Source: Betaproteobacteria bacterium
GTDB lineage: Bacteria > Pseudomonadota > Gammaproteobacteria > Burkholderiales > SG8-41
Length of the DNA: 64,000 nt
Assembly (NCBI GenBank): GCA_028292435.1
Contig: JAQGMI010000008.1
Span: forward strand, 17,452 to 81,451
Reading direction: 5' to 3'
This document shows positions 1-10,104 of this stretch, one piece after another. Position 1 is the stretch's first letter, and each line of letters begins with the position of its first letter. The translations under genes and the position numbers were made by a program. The notes beneath the pieces are model-generated. The model ran no database searches. It was not told the origin of the DNA and worked only from the letters and a program-made list of their open reading frames with translations.

Positions 1-2
1 GC

Positions 3-881
3 GCGCTCGGCTACCCGGTCATCTGCGTCGGCATTCCGAAAACCGTCGACAACGACCTCGTGGTGACCGACTGCTGCCCGGGCTTCGGTTCGGTGGCCAA
101 GTACGTGGCGACGAGCATTCGCGAAGCTGGATTCGACGTGGCGTCGATGGCGCGCACTTCGACCAAAGTCTTCGTGCTCGAAGTGATGGGACGGCATGCG
201 GGCTGGATTACGGCTGCGTGCGGACTTGCGGCGGAAAAAGCCGGCGACGCGCCGCAGATCCTGCTGTTCCCCGAACTCACGTTCAATCCGGAGAAATTTT
301 TGCCGCGCGTCGATGCTATCGTCAAACAGTACGGCTATTGCGCGATCGGCGTGTCGGAAGGCATCCGCAATGCGGACGGCAAATTCCTGTCCGAATCCGG
401 TCTCAAGGATGCATTCGGCCATGCGCAATTGGGCGGCGTCGCGCCGCAGATCGCCAACCTCGTCAAAGACAAGCTCGGTTACAAATACCACTGGGCAGTC
501 GCCGACTACCTGCAACGCGCCGCGCGCCACATCGCGTCAAAAACCGACGTCGAGCAGGCATATGCAGTTGGCAAGGCCGCCGTGGAACTCGCGTTGAAAG
601 GACGCAACGCCGTGATGCCGGTGATCGTGCGCAAATCGAACAAGCCCTACAAGTGGACCGTTGAAGCCGCCGAACTCAAAGACATCGCGAACAAGGAAAA
701 AATGATGCCGCGCGATTTCATTACCGCCGACGGCTTTCATATCACGGCAAAATGCCGCCAGTACCTGTCGCCGCTCATTGCAGGCGAAGACTATCCGCCG
801 TTCAAGAATGGCCTCCCGGATTACGTCAAACTGAAAAACGCAGCAGTGCCAAAAAAGCTCAAGACCGAATTCAAAATCTGA
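3..881 (+). CDS. pfp: PPi-dependent 6-phosphofructokinase (5' truncated)
   Basis: The 5' end lies outside the window; the frame is open from base 3. The product phosphorylates fructose 6-phosphate to the 1,6-bisphosphate, reversibly, with pyrophosphate as donor. The motif GIPKTVDND is visible near the start. Lysine in PKT[IV]DND is the family signature of PPi use, whereas ATP-dependent enzymes carry glycine there. MGRHAGWITA, the sugar-phosphate-binding segment, follows. The upstream GGDD/GGDG loop that would confirm donor choice is not in the window. The next gene is a membrane pyrophosphatase, which fits a PPi-linked role. The donor assignment rests on one motif. Confidence 0.9.
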   Translation, partial: ALGYPVICVGIPKTVDNDLVVTDCCPGFGSVAKYVATSIREAGFDVASMARTSTKVFVLEVMGRHAGWITAACGLAAEKAGDAPQILLFPELTFNPEKFLPRVDAIVKQYGYCAIGVSEGIRNADGKFLSESGLKDAFGHAQLGGVAPQIANLVKDKLGYKYHWAVADYLQRAARHIASKTDVEQAYAVGKAAVELALKGRNAVMPVIVRKSNKPYKWTVEAAELKDIANKEKMMPRDFITADGFHITAKCRQYLSPLIAGEDYPPFKNGLPDYVKLKNAAVPKKLKTEFKI

Positions 882-1039
882 GCTGTTCTGCCTTGTAAAT
901 CACGGGGCGGTTTGCGTAAATTTTACAGGGCGGTGCTGCGTGAAGCTCCGCGCCGACGCAGTCTCTGACAGCATCAATGTCATACCATGCCAACGTATTT
1001 GTCAGTGTTTTGGCTATCGATGACGGACGCCGAATCCTG

Positions 1040-1045
1040 TACAAT
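1040..1045 (+). promoter_or_regulatory. possible -10 element upstream of hppA
   Basis: TACAAT lies 60 bases before the hppA start, within the 223-base gap after pfp. No convincing -35 hexamer sits at 16-18 bases upstream, so this is only a candidate. The rest of the gap shows no gene. Confidence 0.3.
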
Positions 1046-1104
1046 CGCGGCTTTTCCGATCTCGGTCGGACACCTATGACTGAAATCGTTTTCGGGAGGC
1101 GTTC

Positions 1105-3183
1105 ATGCAAGCAGTTCAAGCAGGTCTGATTTTTTCGCTGATTTGCGCGGTCGGCGCGGTGACATACGGCATCGTTTCGCGCAGCTGGATCCTGTCGCTG
1201 CCCAGCGGCAACGACCGCATGCGCGAAATCGCGGCAGCCATCGAGCAAGGGGCACAAGCTTATTTGCGGCGTCAGTACGCGACGATCTCGATCGTCGGCG
1301 CCGTGCTCTTCATCATCATCGGCATGATTCCGGTGCTCGGCTGGATCACCGCGATCGCGTTCCTGATCGGCGCCGTCCTCTCGGGACTGTCGGGATTCAT
1401 CGGCATGAATGTGTCGGTACGTGCCAACGTGCGCACCGCGGAAGCCGCGCGCACCGGACTCAATGAAGCGCTCAAAGTCGCGTTCCGCGGCGGCGCGATA
1501 ACCGGCATGCTCGTGGTCGGCCTCGGCCTGCTGGGCGTTGCGGGCTGCTACTGGTATTTGACCGCCAACGCGTCCGACGGCGCAGCGCTCAGCGAAGTAT
1601 TGAAACCGCTGATCGGATTCGGCTTCGGCGGTTCACTGATTTCGATTTTTGCGCGGCTTGGCGGCGGCATCTTTACCAAGGGTGCAGACGTCGGCGCCGA
1701 CCTTGTCGGTAAAGTCGAAGCGGGCATTCCTGAAGACGATCCGCGCAACCCCGCGGTCATTGCCGATAACGTCGGCGACAACGTCGGCGATTGCGCCGGC
1801 ATGGCGGCGGACTTGTTCGAGACGTATGCGGTCACCATTATCGCGACGATGTTGTTGGGCTCGCTGCTGATGAAAGACTATGCGACGAATGCCGTCGTTT
1901 ATCCGCTGGTGCTCGGCGGCTTCTCGATCATCGCGTCGATCATCGGCTGCATGTTCGTCAAAGCCACGCCCGGCCAGAAAATCATGAACGCGCTGTACAA
2001 AGGCCTGATCGTCGCGGGCGTGCTCGCGCTGATCGCGTTCTATCCAATCACGTCGTACATGATGGGTGAAGTCGGCAGCAAATATCCTGAATTGTCCGTC
2101 ATGAAATTGTACGGCGCCGCGGTCGTCGGCCTCGTGCTGACCGGCCTGCTCGTCTGGATCACCGAGTACTATACGGGCACCGAATACGCGCCCGTGCGTT
2201 ATGTGGCGCAGGCATCGACCACCGGCCACGCGACGAACATCATTGCGGGCATTGCGGTATCGATGAAGTCGACCGCATACCCGGTGCTATTCGTGTGCGT
2301 CGCCATCTGGGCCTCATTCACGCTTGCCGGCCTTTATGGCATCGCAATCGCCGCCACCTCGATGCTGTCGATGGCCGGCATCATCGTCGCGCTCGACGCC
2401 TACGGCCCGATTACCGACAACGCAGGCGGCATTGCTGAAATGGCGAAACTGCCGGATTCGGTTCGCGAAATCACCGATCCGCTCGACGCCGTGGGCAACA
2501 CGACCAAGGCAGTAACCAAAGGTTATGCGATCGGCTCGGCCGGCCTCGCGGCGCTCGTGCTGTTCGCCGACTTTACCCATGCACTGGAAGCCGCGAATAA
2601 ATCTGTTCCGTTCAGCTTGTCGGAACCCGCGGTCATCATCGGTCTTTTCATCGGCGGCCTGATTCCTTTCCTGTTCGCGGCAATGGCGATGGAAGCCGTC
2701 GGCCGTGCCGCCGGTTCGGTGGTCGTCGAAGTGCGCCGCCAGTTCAAGGAAATCAAAGGCATCATGGAAGGCACCGCAAAGCCGGATTATTCGCGCGCGG
2801 TCGACATGCTGACCGCGTCGGCGATCAAGGAAATGATGATTCCTTCGCTGCTGCCCGTGCTGACGCCGGTCGTGCTGGCACTTGTAATCCGCTTCGCGAT
2901 GGGCGCTGAAGCGGCACGCATGGCCATCGGCGGCATGTTGATGGGCACCATCATCACCGGCCTCTTCGTTGCGATCTCGATGTGCACCGGCGGCGGCGCA
3001 TGGGACAACGCGAAGAAGTACATCGAGGAAGGCAATCACGGCGGCAAAGGTTCGGACGCGCACAAAGCGGCGGTAACCGGCGACACCGTCGGCGATCCTT
3101 ACAAGGACACGGCCGGCCCCGCGGTGAATCCACTGATCAAGATTATCAACATCGTTGCGCTGCTGATCGTGCCGCTGCTGTAA
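1105..3183 (+). CDS. hppA: K+-independent H+-translocating membrane pyrophosphatase
   Basis: An integral membrane pump of 692 residues that hydrolyses pyrophosphate and exports protons. The length is usual for the family, and the protein is hydrophobic throughout with many membrane segments. The substrate site [11 protein letters not shown] is at about residues 195-205, followed by DNVGDNVGD. Residue 468 is lysine in GNTTKA. In this family alanine at that position goes with K+ dependence and lysine with K+ independence, so I call the K+-independent subclass. The ATG has a good ribosome site (GGGAGG, 1096-1101). It follows pfp on the same strand, and a hairpin terminator follows the stop. Confidence 0.95.
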   Translation: MQAVQAGLIFSLICAVGAVTYGIVSRSWILSLPSGNDRMREIAAAIEQGAQAYLRRQYATISIVGAVLFIIIGMIPVLGWITAIAFLIGAVLSGLSGFIGMNVSVRANVRTAEAARTGLNEALKVAFRGGAITGMLVVGLGLLGVAGCYWYLTANASDGAALSEVLKPLIGFGFGGSLISIFARLGGGIFTKGADVGADLVGKVEAGIPEDDPRNPAVIADNVGDNVGDCAGMAADLFETYAVTIIATMLLGSLLMKDYATNAVVYPLVLGGFSIIASIIGCMFVKATPGQKIMNALYKGLIVAGVLALIAFYPITSYMMGEVGSKYPELSVMKLYGAAVVGLVLTGLLVWITEYYTGTEYAPVRYVAQASTTGHATNIIAGIAVSMKSTAYPVLFVCVAIWASFTLAGLYGIAIAATSMLSMAGIIVALDAYGPITDNAGGIAEMAKLPDSVREITDPLDAVGNTTKAVTKGYAIGSAGLAALVLFADFTHALEAANKSVPFSLSEPAVIIGLFIGGLIPFLFAAMAMEAVGRAAGSVVVEVRRQFKEIKGIMEGTAKPDYSRAVDMLTASAIKEMMIPSLLPVLTPVVLALVIRFAMGAEAARMAIGGMLMGTIITGLFVAISMCTGGGAWDNAKKYIEEGNHGGKGSDAHKAAVTGDTVGDPYKDTAGPAVNPLIKIINIVALLIVPLL

Positions 3184-3202
3184 TCGGCGCAGGCATAAGC
3201 AA

Positions 3203-3233
3203 AAACGGGGGCTGCGGCCCCCGTTTCATTTTG
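3203..3233 (+). terminator. rho-independent terminator after hppA
   Basis: A perfect 10-bp stem (3203-3212 with 3217-3226) and a TGCG loop, followed by a T-rich stretch. It begins 20 bases after the hppA stop and separates hppA from the carbonic anhydrase gene. Confidence 0.8.
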
Positions 3234-3284
3234 GCCGCTTTGACTGCATAATCAATTTTTTCCTCGTCACTTCCCACTGCCGCC

Positions 3285-3806
3285 ATGAAATATTCGCTTG
3301 CCGAACGTAAAGTTGAAACCAAAGGCGACTTCTGGATCGCGCCGAACGCAACAGTCATCGGCTCCGTCGTACTCGAAAACAATGCCAGCCTGTGGTGGAA
3401 CGTGGTCGTGCGCGCGGACAACGACGTAATTACGATCGGCGAGAATTCGCAGGTGCAGGACGGCTCGGTGCTGCACGCCGATCCGGGCTTTCCATTGACG
3501 CTCGGCAAAAATGTGAGTATCGGGCATATGGTCATGCTGCACGGCTGCACGGTCGGCGACGGCAGCCTGATCGGCATCAAGAGCGTGATCCTCAACGGCA
3601 CGGTGATCGGCAAGAACTGCCTGATCGGCGCGAACACGCTGATCGCCGAAGGCAAGACGATACCGGATGGCTCCATGGTCCTGGGTTCGCCGGGCAAAGT
3701 CGTGCGCCAGTTGTCGCCTGAAGAAATTGCGCGCATCAATCGCATTGCCGATCACTACGTGACGAATTTCAAACGCTACAAGGCCGAACTCAAGGTCCAG
3801 CCTTAG
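3285..3806 (+). CDS. gamma-carbonic anhydrase family protein
   Basis: 173 residues with the left-handed beta-helix hexapeptide pattern, visible as repeated I/V-G-x-x-x-x units such as TVIGKN, NCLIGAN and GHMVMLHG. Histidines in [17 protein letters not shown] and neighbouring positions match the zinc ligands of the gamma-class carbonic anhydrase/YrdA/PaaY group. It is probably a cytoplasmic trimer. Whether it hydrates CO2 cannot be read from sequence, because many YrdA members have weak or unknown activity. The ribosome site is weak. It is a single gene between the hppA terminator and a small hypothetical gene. Confidence 0.85.
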   Translation: MKYSLAERKVETKGDFWIAPNATVIGSVVLENNASLWWNVVVRADNDVITIGENSQVQDGSVLHADPGFPLTLGKNVSIGHMVMLHGCTVGDGSLIGIKSVILNGTVIGKNCLIGANTLIAEGKTIPDGSMVLGSPGKVVRQLSPEEIARINRIADHYVTNFKRYKAELKVQP

Positions 3807-3870
3807 CGGTATTGCGGCGCGCCACGGGCGGCGCCGTGCAGCATCGTTCATTCGACAAGGGGCGGCCGCG

Positions 3871-4101
3871 GTGGTCAAGTTCGGATTCAAAATCAGAACG
3901 CGCGGCGGCATGGTCGTCGATAACCTGCAGATTGCGGCGCGCGACCGCGCGGAAGCCGAGCGCAAAGTCGGCCAGATCTATCATCGCTGCGAAATCATGG
4001 ACTGCTCGGAAGTGCGGCAGTCAGTCAAGGAAGAAGGCTTTGACCTTGAAAGCGCGATCAACCTGATCGCCAAAGAAAATGAATCCGAACCGCCCGCTTA
4101 A
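3871..4101 (+). CDS. small conserved hypothetical protein
   Basis: 76 residues starting at GTG 3871, preceded by AAGGGG about 8 bases upstream. It is mixed alpha/beta in pattern, with two cysteines (residues 40 and 45), no signal peptide and no membrane segment. I do not recognise a domain. Its stop overlaps the stop of the convergent parA gene inside a shared TTAA. Codon use resembles that of the neighbours, which supports a real gene. Confidence 0.6.
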   Translation: MVKFGFKIRTRGGMVVDNLQIAARDRAEAERKVGQIYHRCEIMDCSEVRQSVKEEGFDLESAINLIAKENESEPPA

Positions 4102-4868
4102 ACCTGATTGACGAAACCGGCGGCCGTCAACTCATCGAGCAAGGCCGCGTAATCGGCAGCGCCGCGACTTTCCGGGGCATGCTGGAACACGTCGCGGTTC
4201 TGGGCCGGACTTTCCGCGATGCTTACATTCTCGCTAATCCGCGTCTCGCACATCTCGGCGCCGAAGCGCTCGCGCAGATTCTTGTCGATGTCCCACGACA
4301 TCTTGCGGCGCGAGTCGAAACGCGTGAGCACGAAGCGTTTCATCGGCGGCACTTTGAGCACGCGTTCGAGCGCGCGCAAGGTCTTATCAACCTGGAGCGC
4401 GCCGTTGATCGCCAGGTAATCAGCGGAGATCGGAATCAGCACGCGGTCGCACGCAAAAATTCCGTTCAATGACAGCACGCCGAGCATCGGGCATGCATCC
4501 ATCAGGATCGGCCGCTCGGTATTGAGGTTTTCCTTGGTAATGCCGGCATGCAGGCGGAACAGCGCCTGCGGCCCTTTGCCGAATTGCGTGTCGACTTTGG
4601 AGAGGTCGAGATGCGAAGGAATAATCGGCCAGCCGCTGTTGCTTTCGCGTACAAGCTGTGCGAGCGCCTTAGTGTCCTGGTAGAACGCATACAAGCTGTC
4701 GCGCCCGTCGCTGGCGGCGGCGCCGGTAATCGCCGACAAATGGGCCTGAGGATCGAGATCGATGACCAGCGGCGCAGGGCCGCGCCTTGCCAGCAGGGCG
4801 GCAAGGTTCAGCGTGGTGGTTGTCTTTCCAACCCCGCCCTTTTGATTGAAAACGACAATTTTCGCCAT
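4098..4868 (-). CDS. ParA family ATPase (orphan)
   Basis: 256 residues with a deviant Walker A KGGVGKTT at residues 10-17, including the signature lysine of the ParA/MinD class. VIDLDPQ follows as Walker A', and a Walker B-like DACPMLG segment comes later. ParA proteins dimerise on ATP and bind DNA or surfaces non-specifically to position cargo. No ParB, parS-like repeats or plasmid genes lie nearby, so its cargo is unknown and chromosome segregation should not be assumed. The start ATG 4868 gives the canonical N-terminus MAKIVVFNQKGG. It converges on the small gene at 3871. Confidence 0.85.
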   Translation of the reverse strand: MAKIVVFNQKGGVGKTTTTLNLAALLARRGPAPLVIDLDPQAHLSAITGAAASDGRDSLYAFYQDTKALAQLVRESNSGWPIIPSHLDLSKVDTQFGKGPQALFRLHAGITKENLNTERPILMDACPMLGVLSLNGIFACDRVLIPISADYLAINGALQVDKTLRALERVLKVPPMKRFVLTRFDSRRKMSWDIDKNLRERFGAEMCETRISENVSIAESPAQNRDVFQHAPESRGAADYAALLDELTAAGFVNQV

Positions 4869-5057
4869 GATCCCTGAGCCTGCCCCGATGCGGGAATGTC
4901 CGCCGCAGCAATAGCGTTACAATAGATAGTCACTCAGAAACAATGTGTTGGCAATTGCTTTTAGCATCGTTTCTGCGATTCAGCCCGCTGCACGTTCGCA
5001 TAGGCTCTTGTTTACTAATGCATTGTCATAAATGACGACCGGTCCGGATAAATCCGC

Positions 5058-5600
5058 ATGACAACCTTCAACTGGCGGCTCAAAGGGCGCTGTTATCACT
5101 TAGGCCACGACGTGCCGCATCCCGGCGGCGTGGTGCCCAATCGGCTGATCGTCGCGCGCGAAATGGATCCGCAGAAAATCATCCCGCACTTGTTCGAGGA
5201 GACCGACCCCGGGTTTCATACGCGTGCGAAACCCGGCGACATCATCGTCACCGGACGCAATTTCGGCATGGGTCCGAAGGCGAACGGTTACATCGCAATG
5301 CAGGCGATGGGACTGGGACTCGTGTGCGAATCCATGCCCTTCCTCGCCTACCGCGCCGCGGTCGGCATGGGCTTGCCGGTGCTGACCGATTGCGTCAACG
5401 CGACCGAAATGTGCGCGACCGGCGATGAGTTGGAAGTCGATTTCGAAAACGGCTTTTTCATCAATCACACGCGCGGCATCACGCGCGAATATCCGCCGCT
5501 GCCGGACGCGCTAAAGGAAATTATCGAAGTCGGCGGCAACACGGGCTGGCTCAAGCGCTGGTGGGCACAACAGCAGGCCGCGGTGAAAGCTGCATCATGA
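5058..5600 (+). CDS. orphan LeuD-type swivel-domain protein (aconitase superfamily small subunit-like)
   Basis: 180 residues resembling the small subunit of 3-isopropylmalate dehydratase and related hydro-lyases. GDIIVTGRNFGMGPKANGY aligns with the LeuD loop (GxNFGCGSSREHA), and AAVGMGLPVL matches the following conserved segment. The Cys-Gly-Ser-Ser-Arg residues of the substrate loop are replaced, so the substrate is probably not isopropylmalate. No LeuC-type iron-sulphur subunit is in the window. The stop overlaps the next start by ATGA, tying it to the yjfM-yjfC-like operon. Function unknown beyond the fold. Confidence 0.7.
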   Translation: MTTFNWRLKGRCYHLGHDVPHPGGVVPNRLIVAREMDPQKIIPHLFEETDPGFHTRAKPGDIIVTGRNFGMGPKANGYIAMQAMGLGLVCESMPFLAYRAAVGMGLPVLTDCVNATEMCATGDELEVDFENGFFINHTRGITREYPPLPDALKEIIEVGGNTGWLKRWWAQQQAAVKAAS

Positions 5601-5992
5601 AAGGCCGCCGCTCGAGTCATGTGCAACTGGCGGTGCTTGGCACGGTTCTCATCGGCGCTTGCTCGGACGAAAACCTGCCGAAGGACCGCTACGTCTATAA
5701 AGCAAAGCAGGAATGCGTACAAGACTGGGGCGAAACAAATTGTGAAGGGTCGCCTGGCCACTCCGGAGGGTCCTTGGCGGCAAGTGCGCTCGCGGGTGCG
5801 TATTTCTTCGGCCCGCGCTTCAATTCGATTGTCGAAACGCCTGGCGGTAAACATGTGTGGTCGGGCAACGCCGACCGTCCCGCCGTCAATCCGACGACCG
5901 GTCAGTTCATGGGCAGTAAATCAGTCAACGTGAATACGCCGCGCGGCGGGTTCGGCAGTTCGGCGCGCTCATTCGGCTCGAGCGGCACCTGA
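5597..5992 (+). CDS. YjfM/YgiB-like putative lipoprotein (DUF1190 family)
   Basis: 131 residues from ATG 5597, which overlaps the previous stop. A short hydrophobic signal ends in IGAC, a plausible lipobox with cysteine lipidation. A middle cysteine pair and the C-terminal PRGGFGSSARSFG resemble the RGGFG tail of YgiB/YjfM. It is shorter than E. coli YgiB. In E. coli, yjfM, yjfC and yjfL lie together, and the same order of families is seen here (5597, 5996, 7138), which is the main support. Molecular role unknown; envelope location inferred. Confidence 0.75.
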   Translation: MKGRRSSHVQLAVLGTVLIGACSDENLPKDRYVYKAKQECVQDWGETNCEGSPGHSGGSLAASALAGAYFFGPRFNSIVETPGGKHVWSGNADRPAVNPTTGQFMGSKSVNVNTPRGGFGSSARSFGSSGT

Positions 5993-5995
5993 CCG

Positions 5996-7117
5996 ATGCA
6001 GCGCCTTGCTTCTCAACCCCGTCCTGACTGGCAGGCGAAATTTGCGGCGCTCGGATTCGCGTTCCATTCCGCCGACGGCGGCTACTGGAACGAAGCTGCG
6101 TGCTATCGATTTTCCGCCGACGAAATCGACGAACTCGAAGCGGCGACGCAGGAGTTACAGCGGCTGGCACTCGCTGCGGTCAAGCACGTCGTTGGCAATG
6201 CGCAATACGAACGCATGCAGATCCCGGCGGAGTTTCAGACTTTGGTCGGCAATTCCTGGCTGCAAAATGAGCCGTCGTTGTACGGCCGCTTCGACCTCGC
6301 TTACGACGGCCGCACGGCGCCGAAGCTGCTCGAATACAACGCCGACACGCCAACCTCGCTGCTCGAAGCCGCCGTCGCCCAGTGGCAATGGCTCGAAGAG
6401 ACCGGCCGCCCGGATCAATTCAATTCGCTGCATGAAAAGCTGATCGAGCGCTGGCGCACCTTAGGCGCTGCGTGGCCGCAGGAGGCCGTCGTGCACTTCT
6501 CATGCGTGAAGGACAACGAGGAAGACCGCATTACGCTCGAATACTTGCGCGACACCGCGGTCCAGGCCGGGCTCACGACCGGGTTCGCGTACATGGAAGA
6601 TCTCGGCTGGGACGGCGCGTCGTTCGTCGACGCCGAGGAGAAGCCGATCACCGCGTGGTTCAAGCTCTACCCGTATGAGTGGATCATGCGCGAGCCGTTC
6701 GGCGCGCATTTGCCGAGGGTGACGCTCGACATCGTCGAACCGCCGTGGAAGGCGCTGCTCTCAAACAAGGCCATCCTGGCGACGTTATGGGAGTTGTTTC
6801 CCGATCACCCCAATTTGTTGCCCGCGTACCTGACGCCGGATTATCTCGGCAGCGATTTCGTCAAAAAGCCGTTTTTCTCGCGCGAAGGCGCGAATGTCTC
6901 ATTTGCCGGACGTCGTAACGCGATCAACACCGAAGGTCCTTACGGCGCAGAAGGCTACGTCTATCAGGCGCGCGCCGAACTGCCGCAGTTCGACGGCAAT
7001 TATCCGGTCATCGGTTCGTGGGTCGTCGGCGACGAAGCCGCCGGCATCGGCATACGCGAAGATGTGACGCCAATCACCACCAACCGCAGCCGCTTCGTGC
7101 CTCACTTTTTCGATTGA
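5996..7117 (+). CDS. glutathionylspermidine synthase family ATP-grasp protein (YjfC/YgiC-like)
   Basis: 373 residues covering the C-terminal ligase domain of the GSP_synth family. Visible blocks are LLEYNADTPTSLLEA (ATP-grasp), KPFFSREGANV (nucleotide lysine) and the C-terminal SWVVGDEAAGIGIRED. It would form an amide between a carboxylate peptide and an amine at the cost of ATP. YgiC/YjfC lack the amidase half of true Gss, and their substrates are not settled. It starts three bases after the lipoprotein stop and is followed by the DUF350 gene, so one operon is likely. Confidence 0.85.
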   Translation: MQRLASQPRPDWQAKFAALGFAFHSADGGYWNEAACYRFSADEIDELEAATQELQRLALAAVKHVVGNAQYERMQIPAEFQTLVGNSWLQNEPSLYGRFDLAYDGRTAPKLLEYNADTPTSLLEAAVAQWQWLEETGRPDQFNSLHEKLIERWRTLGAAWPQEAVVHFSCVKDNEEDRITLEYLRDTAVQAGLTTGFAYMEDLGWDGASFVDAEEKPITAWFKLYPYEWIMREPFGAHLPRVTLDIVEPPWKALLSNKAILATLWELFPDHPNLLPAYLTPDYLGSDFVKKPFFSREGANVSFAGRRNAINTEGPYGAEGYVYQARAELPQFDGNYPVIGSWVVGDEAAGIGIREDVTPITTNRSRFVPHFFD

Positions 7118-7137
7118 CTATGCAACCGGGAGACGCA

Positions 7138-7566
7138 ATGCAAACCACCTGGCTCAACCCTGCCCTGACTGGCGTCAGCGCCCACCTGATTTATTTCGCG
7201 ATCGCGCTGGTTGCAATCGCGTTATTCGTCGCCATTTACACGGCAATCACCCCGCATTGGGAAATTCGCCTCATCCGCCAGGGCAATACGGCGGCGGCGA
7301 TTTCGCTGGGCGGCGCAATTCTCGGTTATACGTTTCCGCTGGCGCAATCGGTCGCGCAAGCCGGCAGTATCGGCGACATGCTGCTGTGGAGCGGTGTTGC
7401 GCTCATCGCCCAGCTTATCGCGTATGGCATCACCCGCCTTATACTGCCGCAGCTTTCAGCCGACGTGAATGCGGGTAAAATCGCGCCGGCGATTTTTCTC
7501 GCGGCGCTGTCCATTGCAATCGGGATACTTAACGCCGCGGCAATGTCTGACGGATTACCGGATTAA
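7138..7566 (+). CDS. DUF350 family inner-membrane protein (YjfL-like)
   Basis: 142 residues with four predicted membrane helices, roughly residues 14-38, 55-75, 85-105 and 115-135. ATG 7138 is preferred over ATG 7120 because GGGAG lies 5 bases upstream of it. The family pattern includes [17 protein letters not shown]. coli YjfL is encoded beside YjfC and YjfM, and the same grouping is kept here. Function unknown; the family is usually small integral membrane proteins. Confidence 0.8.
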   Translation: MQTTWLNPALTGVSAHLIYFAIALVAIALFVAIYTAITPHWEIRLIRQGNTAAAISLGGAILGYTFPLAQSVAQAGSIGDMLLWSGVALIAQLIAYGITRLILPQLSADVNAGKIAPAIFLAALSIAIGILNAAAMSDGLPD

Positions 7567-7577
7567 CTGACACGAGC

Positions 7578-9743
7578 ATGAACGCAGCCGCCCCCAGACA
7601 ACTGACGTCGTACCGCAAGTTCTGGGCGCAGCGCTTTGGCAACGCACCTTTTTTGCCGATGTCGCGCGCCGAGATGGATACGCTCGGCTGGGATTCGTGC
7701 GACGTCATCCTCGTCACCGGCGACGCTTACATCGACCATCCAAGCTTCGGCATGGCGCTCGTCGGCCGCCTGCTCGAAGCGCAGGGCTTTCGCGTCGGCA
7801 TCATCAGCCAGCCTGATTGGCAGTCGGCGGACGATTTTGCGCGGCTCGGCAAGCCGAATTTGTACTTCGGTGTCACCGCCGGCAACATGGATTCAATGGT
7901 CAATCGTTATACGGCCGATCGCAAGATCCGCTCCGACGACGCCTATACGCCGAACGCGGCCGCCAACAAGCGGCCGGACCGCGCCGTCATCGTTTACGCC
8001 CAGCGCTGCCGCGAGGCATTTCCCGACGCAACGGTCGTGATCGGCAGCATCGAAGCGAGCCTGCGCCGCATCGCGCATTACGATTACTGGTCGGACAAGG
8101 TGCGCCGTTCGATATTGCCGGACTCGAAAGCCGATCTCCTCGTCTTCGGCAATGCCGAGCGCGCGATTGTCGATCTCACCCACCGGCTTTCAAAAGGCGA
8201 ACCGATCTCGAACATCCGCGATCTGCGCGGCACGGCATTCATGGCGCCGCACGGGTGGCGTCCCGATGGCTGGGCCGAAGCCGACTCGACGACAGTCGAT
8301 ACACCGGGTGCGATCAACGCACATCCCGATCCGTACGCGGTGAAAACGAAAAATCCGGTCGCGCCGCCGGCCGCAGCACTGCCCGCGAACGTACACCCGA
8401 TCAAAATTCAGACGCGCGCCGAGCATCTCGCCGCCCGCCATGAAATTCGCGCACGCACGGTGATCCGGCTGCCGTCGTACGAACAGGTGACGAAGGACCC
8501 GGTGCTGTATGCGCACGCGTCGCGTACCTTTCACCTTGAATCCAATCCCGGCAACGCGCGCGCGCTCGTGCAGGCGCACGGCGAGCGGGACGTGTGGTTG
8601 AATCCGCCGCCGCTGCCGCTCTCGACGCCGGAAATGGACCACGTGTACGGATTGCCGTACGCGCGCGCGCCGCATCCTGCGTACAAAGATGCGCGCATTC
8701 CGGCATGGGAAATGATCCGCTACTCGGTCAACATCATGCGCGGCTGTTTCGGCGGCTGCACGTTCTGCTCGATTACCGAGCATGAAGGCCGCATTATCCA
8801 GAGCCGCTCGGAAGAATCGGTGTTGCGCGAAATTGAAGAAATCCGCGACCGCACACCCGGCTTTACCGGCGTGATTTCGGACGTCGGCGGGCCGACCGCC
8901 AACATGTACCGGATGGCGTGCAAAGATCCGAAAATCGAATCGTCGTGCCGCCGCCTGTCCTGCGTGTTCCCCGATGTGTGCGACAACCTCGGCACCGACC
9001 ACGCGCCGCTCATCAATCTCTACCGCAAGGCGCGCGCCCTGCCCGGCATCAAGAAAATTTTTGTCGCATCAGGGCTGCGCTACGACCTTGCCGTGCGCTC
9101 GCCTGAATACGTGAAGGAACTCGCGACCCATCACGTCGGCGGCTATCTCAAAATAGCGCCCGAGCATATCGAAGAGGGTCCGCTCTCGAAAATGATGAAG
9201 CCGGGCGTCGGCAGCTATGACAAGTTCAAGGAGATGTTCGACCGCTTCTCGAAGGAGGCCGGCAAGGAACAGTATTTGATTCCGTATTTCATCGCCGCGC
9301 ATCCGGGCACGACCGATGAAGACATGCTCGCGCTCGCGCTGTGGCTGAAGAACAATGGCTTCCGGCTTGACCAGGTGCAGACTTTCCTGCCGACGCCGTT
9401 AGCACTCGCGACCGCGATGTATCACACCGACAAAAACCCGCTGCGCAAAGTGACTGCTACATCCGAAACCGTCAAGATTGTTCGCGGCGGCCGGCAGCGG
9501 CGGCTGCACAAGGCTTTCCTGCGCTATCACGATGCTGAAAACTGGCCGCTGTTGCGCGAAGCGCTTAACCGCATGGGGCGTGCCGACCTGATCGGCAATG
9601 GCAAACGGCATCTGGTTCCCGCATTTCAACCCGCAGGTACCGGCGGCACCGTGCGCACGCAGCCGACTCGTAAGTTCGAGCCGCCGCTCGCGCGGCCTGC
9701 GGTGTACCGCAAAATCGCCGCCAAAGCCAAGCGCGTACGCTGA
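7578..9743 (+). CDS. ygiQ: YgiQ family radical SAM protein
   Basis: 721 residues, usual for YgiQ. The N-terminal region ([21 protein letters not shown]) resembles a B12-binding-like fold. The radical SAM cluster motif CFGGCTFC puts cysteines at 390, 394 and 397, which would hold a 4Fe-4S cluster for S-adenosylmethionine cleavage. The basic C-terminus is typical. The reaction is not established for this family. It starts 11 bases after the DUF350 gene. Confidence 0.93.
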   Translation: MNAAAPRQLTSYRKFWAQRFGNAPFLPMSRAEMDTLGWDSCDVILVTGDAYIDHPSFGMALVGRLLEAQGFRVGIISQPDWQSADDFARLGKPNLYFGVTAGNMDSMVNRYTADRKIRSDDAYTPNAAANKRPDRAVIVYAQRCREAFPDATVVIGSIEASLRRIAHYDYWSDKVRRSILPDSKADLLVFGNAERAIVDLTHRLSKGEPISNIRDLRGTAFMAPHGWRPDGWAEADSTTVDTPGAINAHPDPYAVKTKNPVAPPAAALPANVHPIKIQTRAEHLAARHEIRARTVIRLPSYEQVTKDPVLYAHASRTFHLESNPGNARALVQAHGERDVWLNPPPLPLSTPEMDHVYGLPYARAPHPAYKDARIPAWEMIRYSVNIMRGCFGGCTFCSITEHEGRIIQSRSEESVLREIEEIRDRTPGFTGVISDVGGPTANMYRMACKDPKIESSCRRLSCVFPDVCDNLGTDHAPLINLYRKARALPGIKKIFVASGLRYDLAVRSPEYVKELATHHVGGYLKIAPEHIEEGPLSKMMKPGVGSYDKFKEMFDRFSKEAGKEQYLIPYFIAAHPGTTDEDMLALALWLKNNGFRLDQVQTFLPTPLALATAMYHTDKNPLRKVTATSETVKIVRGGRQRRLHKAFLRYHDAENWPLLREALNRMGRADLIGNGKRHLVPAFQPAGTGGTVRTQPTRKFEPPLARPAVYRKIAAKAKRVR

Positions 9744-9753
9744 GGAAAAATCA

Positions 9754-10098
9754 ATGAGCGAAAAAACCGCGGTCAAAGACGCAAGTCATCTCTACGAAGT
9801 TGAACGCCGGGCGCGGCATGCGGAACGGCCAGGATTTCGCATTAACGAACTGCAGATTTCACCGACCCAGCAGGTGCCCTGGCATTTCCACAACAATGTC
9901 GGGGACACGTTTTACGTGCTTGCCGGGAGTATCCGCATCTTCATGCGCGAACCCAAGGAGGAGGTGCGGTTGGGCGTTGGCGAAACTTACAGCGTTAAGG
10001 CGCGCCGCCCGCACCTTGTGATCAACGGCGGCGATGTTTCCGCGACCTTTCTTATCCTGCAGGGCGTCGGCGACTACGACTTCGTGCCGCTCGTCTAA
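9754..10098 (+). CDS. cupin domain protein
   Basis: 114 residues forming one small beta-barrel. Cupin motif 1 is seen in PWHFHNNVGDTFYVLAG (two histidines and a downstream aspartate in place of the usual glutamate). Motif 2 contains ARRPHLVING with a histidine. A divalent metal is likely bound. The substrate is unknown. It starts 10 bases after ygiQ behind GAGGAAA, so it is probably co-transcribed. A palindrome immediately downstream may end the transcript. Confidence 0.85.
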   Translation: MSEKTAVKDASHLYEVERRARHAERPGFRINELQISPTQQVPWHFHNNVGDTFYVLAGSIRIFMREPKEEVRLGVGETYSVKARRPHLVINGGDVSATFLILQGVGDYDFVPLV

Positions 10099-10104
10099 CG
10101 CGGA

